Part shown: piece after piece, positions 1-4,555 of the stretch
Numbering within the stretch: the first letter of the stretch is position 1
How the letters are laid out: every line of letters begins with the position of its first letter
DNA from: Flavisolibacter sp.
Lineage (GTDB): Bacteria; Bacteroidota; Bacteroidia; Chitinophagales; Chitinophagaceae
DNA: 6,690 nt
Assembly (NCBI GenBank): GCA_017745135.1
Contig: JAGIAB010000268.1
Coordinates: 1-6,690 of the forward strand
Reading direction: 5' to 3'
Notes under the pieces: generated by a model
Seen by the model: the letters and a program-made list of their open reading frames with translations, nothing else
The model's database searches: none
Told to the model about the DNA's origin: nothing
Position numbers and translations under genes: made by a program

Positions 1-138
1 GTCGAAATAATTTATCCCCAACTCAATTGCCCGGTGAAGAATTTTTTCGCTTTGCGGGTCGGCCGGTTTTAAGGACATGCATCCAAATCCAATTCTACTG
101 ATCTGCAGATCGGACTTTCCTAATTGATGGTAAATCAT
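1..138 (-). CDS. Aldo/keto reductase, N-terminal fragment (runs off the left edge)
   Basis: Reading leftwards from an ATG at 136-138 there are 46 uninterrupted codons to the window edge. The peptide opens MIYHQLGKSDLQIS, continues RIGFGCMSL and ends GINYFD. This is the classic start of an NADPH-dependent aldo/keto reductase: first beta strand with the LGKSxLxxSxIGFG pattern, a helix, then the GINxFDTA motif. Asp46, the last visible residue, matches the catalytic Asp of the family's Asp-Tyr-Lys-His tetrad. Family members are cytosolic TIM barrels of roughly 300 residues, so about 85% of the gene lies outside. An upstream ATG at 141-143 is out of frame and meets a stop after two codons, which supports the chosen start. 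A TAnnTTTG box lies about 26 bases upstream. The substrate cannot be told from this fragment. The family call is firm even though the piece is short. Confidence 0.85.
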   Translation of the reverse strand, partial: MIYHQLGKSDLQISRIGFGCMSLKPADPQSEKILHRAIELGINYFD

Positions 139-164
139 TTCATCTTGTTTTTGAGAAAGAATTT

Positions 165-172
165 CAAAGCTA
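165..172 (-). promoter_or_regulatory. Candidate Bacteroidota -7 promoter box for the aldo/keto reductase
   Basis: On the minus strand the bases read TAGCTTTG, an exact match to the Bacteroidota -7 consensus TAnnTTTG. It would place the transcript start near 160-163 and give a 5' leader of about 24 bases before the ATG. The -33 partner is poor: the nearest TTTG (minus strand, 197-200) is 24 bases away rather than the usual 19-21. The position is right but only half the promoter matches. Confidence 0.4.
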
Positions 173-206
173 ACGCACAAATAATTTGATAAAGAGCAAA
201 ATCAAT

Positions 207-237
207 TTTGTTAGTATAACCTGCGAATCTATATTTG
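207..237 (+). promoter_or_regulatory. Bacteroidota-type promoter of the tRNA-Ser gene
   Basis: TTTG at 207-210 and TATATTTG at 230-237 are separated by 19 bases. They match both elements (TTTG and TAnnTTTG) and the spacing of the primary-sigma promoter known from Bacteroides and relatives. Because the second box normally centres on about -7, transcription should start around 240-243, at or within two bases of the mature tRNA 5' end at 242. The match of both boxes, the spacing and the gene position make this the best-supported regulatory site in the window. It also supports assignment to Bacteroidota. Confidence 0.7.
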
Positions 238-241
238 CGCC

Positions 242-326
242 GGAGAGATGGCAGAGCGGTCGAATGCGGCGGTCTTGAAAACCGTTGACTGTAACAGGTC
301 CGGGGGTTCGAATCCCTCTCTCTCCG
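242..326 (+). tRNA. tRNA-Ser (anticodon UGA)
   Basis: A complete class II cloverleaf of 85 nt. The acceptor stem 242-248 (GGAGAGA) pairs perfectly with 319-325 (TCTCTCC), and the discriminator is G326, as usual for serine. The D stem is GCA 251-253 with TGC 265-267. The anticodon stem 269-273/281-285 has one G-U pair and the loop CTTGAAA 274-280, giving anticodon TGA at 276-278, which reads UCA and other UCN codons. A long variable arm (286-301) has a GAC/GTC stem, the hallmark of tRNA-Ser. The T arm has loop TTCGAAT at 307-313. CCA is not encoded; the bases after G326 are CTCT, so the tail must be added by the CCA-adding enzyme. The gene stands alone between its own promoter and terminator. 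Confidence 0.97.
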
Positions 327-340
327 CTCTACAATTTTGA

Positions 341-379
341 AACTCGCCACCAGTAAGGTTTAGGCGGGTTTTTTATTTT
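341..379 (+). terminator. Rho-independent terminator after tRNA-Ser
   Basis: AACTCGCC (341-348) pairs with GGCGGGTT (363-370) as an 8-bp stem with one G-U pair. A short inner ACC/GGT pairing can form within the loop. A T-rich run of mostly T follows to 379. The hairpin begins 14 bases after the tRNA. On the opposite strand the stem is followed by TTCAAAATT with no U run, so it should act mainly on the tRNA transcript and not on the converging glucosidase gene. Confidence 0.8.
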
Positions 380-527
380 AAAGAGTAAAAGGACTCCGGC
401 AGCAAAGACACTTCCTTAAAGAAGAGTTTGTGGCAACAATGGAAAGAAATGAATTTTATGGAGCAGTATAGATACGGTGCTTCAACCTGGGCATTCACTG
501 TGCGTACTATCTTTTACAAACCGCAGT

Positions 528-3161
528 TTATACGTTTTTTTCGATTATTTCTGCAATCAATCCGGTCCAGCCTGTCTGATGCGAGGCCCCGATTCCACGG
601 CCATTATCGCCATGAAAACATTCATAAAACAAAACGAGGTTTTTAATATGTTCATCCTTATTGAATAAATCCTGTTGTCCATTAAAAACACGCTTGCCTT
701 CCGGATTTAGCACAAATATCCCGGTTAGTCGTTTCCGCAGTTCATCTGCAACCATCTTAAGGTTGACGTTGTTTCCTGAATGAGAAGGCAACTCAACTTG
801 TAATTCATCCCCAAAATAGTTGTGATATTTTTCCAGCGCATGAATGATCAGATAATTCATCGGCATCCAAACAGGCCCGCGCCAGTTGGAGTTGCCGCCA
901 AATAAGTCGGATCTTGATTCACCGGGTTCATACGTGAGGCCAAATTCTTTTCCATCAAGATGGATCTTGTAAGGTGTTTGATGAATTTTAGAAAGTGACC
1001 GGATGCCACAGGGTGATAAAAATTCGTTTTCATCAAGCAATGCGCCTAAAATCTTTTTTAGTCTTTTAAAGGGTACTAAAGAAAGCAGTATCCCTTCCTT
1101 TTCATCAATATCTTCAATAACCTGGTATTGATTATTTTTTTGCCGGTACCGCACAAACCATTTTAAACGACGATGAAATTCGGGAACTTTTTCCAGTAAT
1201 TCTTTATCAATAACATAAACTGAAAACAAGGTGGTAAGACCAACGAGTGAACGAACTTTAAGAGGAATGAATTTTCCATCAGGCATTTTAAGAACATCAT
1301 AAAAAAAACCTTCCTCTTCATCCCAGGCTCCGGGATAATCTTTGCTGATTTGATTTAATGAACTGGCGATATAAGTGAAATGCTCAAAAAATTTGGTAGC
1401 CAAATCTTCATAGGCTTTATTGGTTTGTGCCAGTTCCAGCGCTATTTCCAGCATATTCAGGCAATACATTCCCATCCATGCCGTACCATCGGCCTGCTGT
1501 AAAACGCCTCCACCCGGAACATTATTCCTGTCGAATAACCCAATATTATCTAATCCCAAAAAACCGGCTTCAAAAACATTGTTATCAAATCTGTCTTTGC
1601 GATTAACCCACCAGGTAAAGTTTATCAGCAGCTTTTGAAAAACTCTTTCCAGGAACAAACTGTCTCCAATACCGGTCCGCTCTTTATCTATTTTATAAAC
1701 CTGTATACATGCCCATGCATGCACCGGTGGATTCACATCGCTGAACGACCACTCGTAAGCGGGCAATTGACCGTAAGGGTTCATATACCACTCCCTCAAT
1801 AAAAGCACTAACTGGTTTTTTGCGAATTGAGCATCTAGTGAAGCAAGCGGAATGCAATGAAATGCCAGGTCCCATGTGGCATACCAGGGATACTCCCATT
1901 TATCAGGCATAGAAATAATGTCTTCATTATTTAAAGTCATCCAATCGCTATCTCGGCCCCATTTTCGTTGTGCAGGCGGAGACGGCTGATCTTTATCGCC
2001 ATTTAACCAGGAGGGGATATCAAAATAATAAAACTGTTTGTTCCATAACATTCCGGCGAGTGCCTGCCGTTGAATATTTTTTAAATCTTCATTTCCTGAT
2101 GTAATAAGCTGGCTGTAAAACTCATCTGCTTCCTGTATTCGCTTGACAAATACTTCGTCGAATTCATGGTTTAAAGGATCCTGTAAAGATTGTTTGCTTA
2201 AACGCAATTGAATCGTAACAGCATCTCCTGATTCTATATTGAAGAAATAAACCGGAGAACATTTCGTACCACTTTTTTTGGCATCGAACAATGCAAAATC
2301 ATTTTTCAAAACAGCCTCGTGAAAAGCATCTTTTACAAAAGGATTTTTATTAGGAATGTTATACAAACGTTCTGTGTTGGTTTCATTTTCTGTAAATAAA
2401 ATATGTGTTGCTTTTTGAAAATATAAAGAATACGTTTCGGGGTGAGTAGTAGTAGTGATCTTTACTTCACTAACGGTGTCGTTATCTATCAGTTCAAATA
2501 CCGGCTTCTCTTTAGCTAAACCATAGGACCAAAGATTACGCATCCACAAAGTTGGCAATAAAGTAATCGATGCCTTATCTGCAGACCGGTTGTACACCGT
2601 GATCCGGATGCAAATATCTTCTTCTTCGTTTTTTGCGTATTCAACATATACATCAAAATAGCGGTTGTCGTTAAACACACCGGTATCAACGATCTCATAT
2701 TCATCATCGTCCCTGGTTCGTTTTTGATTGGTTTGTTCCAGGTCATGGTAGGGAAAAGCTGCCTGTGGGTATTTGTACAAATACTTCATGTAAGAGTGGG
2801 TAGGCGTATTATCCAGGTAGTAATATAACTCTTTCACATCTTCCCCATGATTACCATACGTAGGTGTAAGGCCGAATAACCGTTCCTTTAAAATTTTATC
2901 TTGCCCATTCCACAAGGCAAGGGCAAAGCATATTTTTTGAAGATGATCAGAGATACCCGCTATTCCATCTTCGCCCCAGCGATACGCTTTAGAGCGGGAA
3001 GCGTCATGCGTGCAATAATTCCAAACGTCGCCGTCTGCACTATAATCTTCCCTAACGGTTGCCCATTGCCGTTCAGATAAATAAGGTCCCCACTTCAACC
3101 AGTTTTTGGTATTAGTGTAATTTTCATTCAACCTTTGTTCCTCTGCAATTTTATCCGGCAT
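528..3161 (-). CDS. GH63-type glucosidase (MGH1-like glycoside hydrolase), cytosolic
   Basis: 877 residues, full length. The N-terminal part (about 20-125) carries WGPYLSERQW, VREDYSADGD, YRWGEDG and STPTHSYMKYLYKYPQ-like stretches. These are typical of the long bacterial GH63 'glucosidase' proteins related to uncharacterised yeast YMR196W. A beta-rich region (about 150-330) is followed by an (alpha/alpha)6-barrel catalytic part (about 350-877). Visible catalytic-domain motifs are YATWDLAF (427-434), whose Asp431 is the likely general acid by analogy with E. coli YgjK, the stretch YEPGESRSDLFGG followed by WRGPVW (744-765), and HQTGWTGL (861-868) near the C-terminus. The general-base Glu is not assigned with certainty. 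There is no signal peptide or membrane segment, so it should act in the cytoplasm on a glucose-containing oligosaccharide or glucoside; glucosylglycerate/mannosylglycerate hydrolases belong to related groups, so the substrate is open. It is the last gene of the minus-strand run, 72 bases after the reductase. No SusC/D genes are nearby, so it is not in a visible polysaccharide-utilisation locus. Confidence 0.9.
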   Translation of the reverse strand: MPDKIAEEQRLNENYTNTKNWLKWGPYLSERQWATVREDYSADGDVWNYCTHDASRSKAYRWGEDGIAGISDHLQKICFALALWNGQDKILKERLFGLTPTYGNHGEDVKELYYYLDNTPTHSYMKYLYKYPQAAFPYHDLEQTNQKRTRDDDEYEIVDTGVFNDNRYFDVYVEYAKNEEEDICIRITVYNRSADKASITLLPTLWMRNLWSYGLAKEKPVFELIDNDTVSEVKITTTTHPETYSLYFQKATHILFTENETNTERLYNIPNKNPFVKDAFHEAVLKNDFALFDAKKSGTKCSPVYFFNIESGDAVTIQLRLSKQSLQDPLNHEFDEVFVKRIQEADEFYSQLITSGNEDLKNIQRQALAGMLWNKQFYYFDIPSWLNGDKDQPSPPAQRKWGRDSDWMTLNNEDIISMPDKWEYPWYATWDLAFHCIPLASLDAQFAKNQLVLLLREWYMNPYGQLPAYEWSFSDVNPPVHAWACIQVYKIDKERTGIGDSLFLERVFQKLLINFTWWVNRKDRFDNNVFEAGFLGLDNIGLFDRNNVPGGGVLQQADGTAWMGMYCLNMLEIALELAQTNKAYEDLATKFFEHFTYIASSLNQISKDYPGAWDEEEGFFYDVLKMPDGKFIPLKVRSLVGLTTLFSVYVIDKELLEKVPEFHRRLKWFVRYRQKNNQYQVIEDIDEKEGILLSLVPFKRLKKILGALLDENEFLSPCGIRSLSKIHQTPYKIHLDGKEFGLTYEPGESRSDLFGGNSNWRGPVWMPMNYLIIHALEKYHNYFGDELQVELPSHSGNNVNLKMVADELRKRLTGIFVLNPEGKRVFNGQQDLFNKDEHIKNLVLFYECFHGDNGRGIGASHQTGWTGLIAEIIEKNV

Positions 3162-3233
3162 TGCATTTTTATTAGGGCGACTTCACCAAACTAATTAGAG
3201 TAATCAGAGACAGACGGGGTTACGTTCCATCGA

Positions 3234-3761
3234 TTATTTTTTCAGCACCGCGTACTTAGTGATCAATGTGCCCTGTTCGTTCACTTTCTCAAAATACAGT
3301 AAACGCAAATTGATATCCAGGTTTACATCCGTTGCAAAATTGCCGCCTGTTCCAAATATCTTAGGTTCAATCGTAAGCCATAATTCATCTATCAGTTCTT
3401 CTTTCAAAAACGATGTGGCAATATGCGGTCCTCCGACTACAAGCATTTGCTTGTGACACTTATTTTTAAACCGTGCACTTATTTCAAGCGGCGATTCATT
3501 TGTAAATTCAAGCTGCCCGGCAACTTCCAAACTTTTATATTTATCATGATGACGTGTCAAGATAATTAACTGGCGATTTGGTGAAGGTTTAAAAGTATCT
3601 GCATTGAAGGTGTTGCTGCCCATAACAATCAACCCTGATTCCTTCAATACATTTTTATAATAATCCTGGTCCTGGTGAGATGACCAGGCGCTAACATGCG
3701 GCTCGCCCCATTTTGTTACTTTGCCATCAAGTGTTGACACAAATATGAGTATGGTTTTCAC
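3234..3761 (-). CDS. RibD C-terminal / dihydrofolate reductase-like protein
   Basis: 175 residues, the usual length for stand-alone RibD_C (DHFR-fold) proteins such as Bacillus YyaP/YwjB types. Visible marks are the first strand and loop ILIFVSTLDGKV (4-15) with the conserved Asp12, MGSNTF (47-52) after the first helix, RQLIILTR (63-70), the nucleotide-binding VVGGPH (108-113), and LIDELWLTIEP plus FGTGG (123-140) at the C-terminal half. It is expected to be a cytosolic NADPH-dependent reductase; the substrate is unknown and few of these paralogues have an assigned role. The start codon is GTG (3759-3761), since no in-frame ATG gives a proper first beta strand. It lies 13 bases after the HVA1-type gene, so the two are probably co-transcribed. 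A deaminase two genes upstream recalls the two halves of RibD, but that deaminase is of another subfamily. A folate-type DHFR is unlikely from the motifs. Confidence 0.88.
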   Translation of the reverse strand: MKTILIFVSTLDGKVTKWGEPHVSAWSSHQDQDYYKNVLKESGLIVMGSNTFNADTFKPSPNRQLIILTRHHDKYKSLEVAGQLEFTNESPLEISARFKNKCHKQMLVVGGPHIATSFLKEELIDELWLTIEPKIFGTGGNFATDVNLDINLRLLYFEKVNEQGTLITKYAVLKK

Positions 3762-3774
3762 GTTTGATTTTTAA

Positions 3775-3987
3775 TCAGCCCTTTTTTGAAAGTGCCCTGG
3801 CCTTATGTACAGCAATGTGTTCTGTTTTATCGCTCTTAATTTCATATTGTGGGTCTTCTTTGCTGGCATGATGTGTATAACCTTTGTAGTCAAAATCTTT
3901 TTTGTGCACTTTCACAATAGTACCGGACACATGGCCGGCTTCTGAATTCCAGGTTACATGATCGCCGATCTTAAATTTCTTTCCCAA
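3775..3987 (-). CDS. HVA1/DUF2945 family protein, Tudor-like
   Basis: 70 residues, the normal size of the small 'hypervirulence-associated protein, TUDOR domain' family (Hva1_TUDOR, formerly DUF2945). Diagnostic stretches are FKIGDHVTWNSEAG (5-18), VSGTIVKVHKKDF (20-32), YTHHASKEDPQYEIKSD (37-53) and a basic C-terminus (HKARALSKK). The protein is charged, has no signal peptide or membrane segment, and should be a small SH3/Tudor-like beta barrel in the cytosol. Its molecular function is not established, and the family name comes from a fungal protein. The start is TTG (3985-3987): an in-frame TAA lies five codons upstream with no ATG or GTG between, and homologous proteins typically begin at this KKFKxGDHV stretch. 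It sits 53 bases after the deaminase and 13 before the reductase. Family assignment is firm; function is unknown. Confidence 0.88.
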   Translation of the reverse strand: MGKKFKIGDHVTWNSEAGHVSGTIVKVHKKDFDYKGYTHHASKEDPQYEIKSDKTEHIAVHKARALSKKG

Positions 3988-4040
3988 GGTTTGTATTGTT
4001 TAATTATTTTGAATCCAGCAATTATTTTGCCCGTGTAATC

Positions 4041-4457
4041 CTACATACTCTTTAGGTGAATAATCACAGGAACATCACTCCAATGTAGCGGTACTTCTTT
4101 AACCATCAGCAATGGCATTGAGGAAGAGATTCCTCCAAAATATTCTACTGTATGCTGGAATACTATTTTTTTGATTTTGTAAAACCGGATTGCATAAGAA
4201 CACATGATGCAGGGTTCATGAGTGGAATAAATAACACAATGGGAGAGATCGTTTGTTCCTAATTTTTTTACGGCAAGCCTTATGGCTTCTAATTCCGCAT
4301 GACAAGTGACATCGTTTTTATCTTTTGATGCTTCGATGGCTTCACTGATAATCTCATCTCCTTTTGTAATTACAGAACCGACAGGTGCTTCTCCTTTTGC
4401 TGCGGCCTCTTCAGCTAAAATTTCACATCGCCTAATATAGTAAGCATCGTCTCTCAT
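4041..4457 (-). CDS. Zinc-dependent nucleoside/nucleobase deaminase (GuaD/TadA-like)
   Basis: 138 residues with the cytidine-deaminase-like zinc signature: CHAE (52-55), giving ligand His53 and catalytic proton shuttle Glu55, and EPCIMC (81-86), giving ligands Cys83 and Cys86. GEAPVGSVI (22-30) is the conserved substrate-side strand, comparable to EVPVGAV in TadA. The spacing and the stretch ELEAIRLAVKKLG (55-67) resemble guanine deaminase GuaD more than tRNA adenosine deaminase TadA, but I cannot separate the two by eye. RibD is excluded, since its second motif is PC-x-H-x-G-x-T-x-P-P-C. It should hydrolytically deaminate a purine or related base in the cytosol. It starts at ATG 4455-4457, 98 bases after the aconitase stop, with an A/T-rich upstream and no clear Shine-Dalgarno. 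It could be co-transcribed with the HVA1-type and reductase genes downstream. Confidence 0.88.
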   Translation of the reverse strand: MRDDAYYIRRCEILAEEAAAKGEAPVGSVITKGDEIISEAIEASKDKNDVTCHAELEAIRLAVKKLGTNDLSHCVIYSTHEPCIMCSYAIRFYKIKKIVFQHTVEYFGGISSSMPLLMVKEVPLHWSDVPVIIHLKSM

Positions 4458-4555
4458 ATTTTATAAAACCATGCAGGTGCAATCGTAATTAGCGCACTCA
4501 TTGTAATCTCATCCACCAAAATTTTCATTTTCCATGCTGGTATATTAATGTTCGA

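Noticed and set aside
242..330. tRNA-Ser as an integration (att) site
   Set aside because: I found no second copy of the tRNA 3' end in the window, no integrase and no cargo-like genes. The flanks look like core genome.
135..350. Minus-strand ORF of 71 codons containing [13 protein letters not shown]
   Set aside because: It is the antisense of the tRNA-Ser gene. This peptide is a well-known false product of tRNA-Ser antisense, and it also overlaps the start of the aldo/keto reductase.
468..510. Imperfect inverted repeat (468-476 with 503-510, one bulged base), considered as a glucosidase terminator
   Set aside because: The loop is about 26 bases, the stem is AT-rich, and no U run follows on the minus strand, so it is too weak to annotate.
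428..668. Two plus-strand ORFs (428-646 and 477-668)
   Set aside because: More than half of each lies antisense to the 3' end of the glucosidase gene. The first needs a TTG start, the peptides resemble no family I know, and no promoter or ribosome site is visible.
1420..2746. Several 68-76 codon ORFs inside the glucosidase gene on both strands
   Set aside because: They lie wholly within a well-supported conserved coding region and show no recognisable family or start signals.
3234..4457. Split riboflavin-biosynthesis RibD (deaminase + reductase halves)
   Set aside because: The deaminase zinc motifs (CHAE, EPCIMC) are of the GuaD/TadA type and lack the RibD PC-x-H-x-G-x-T-x-P-P-C signature. 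No other rib genes are nearby.
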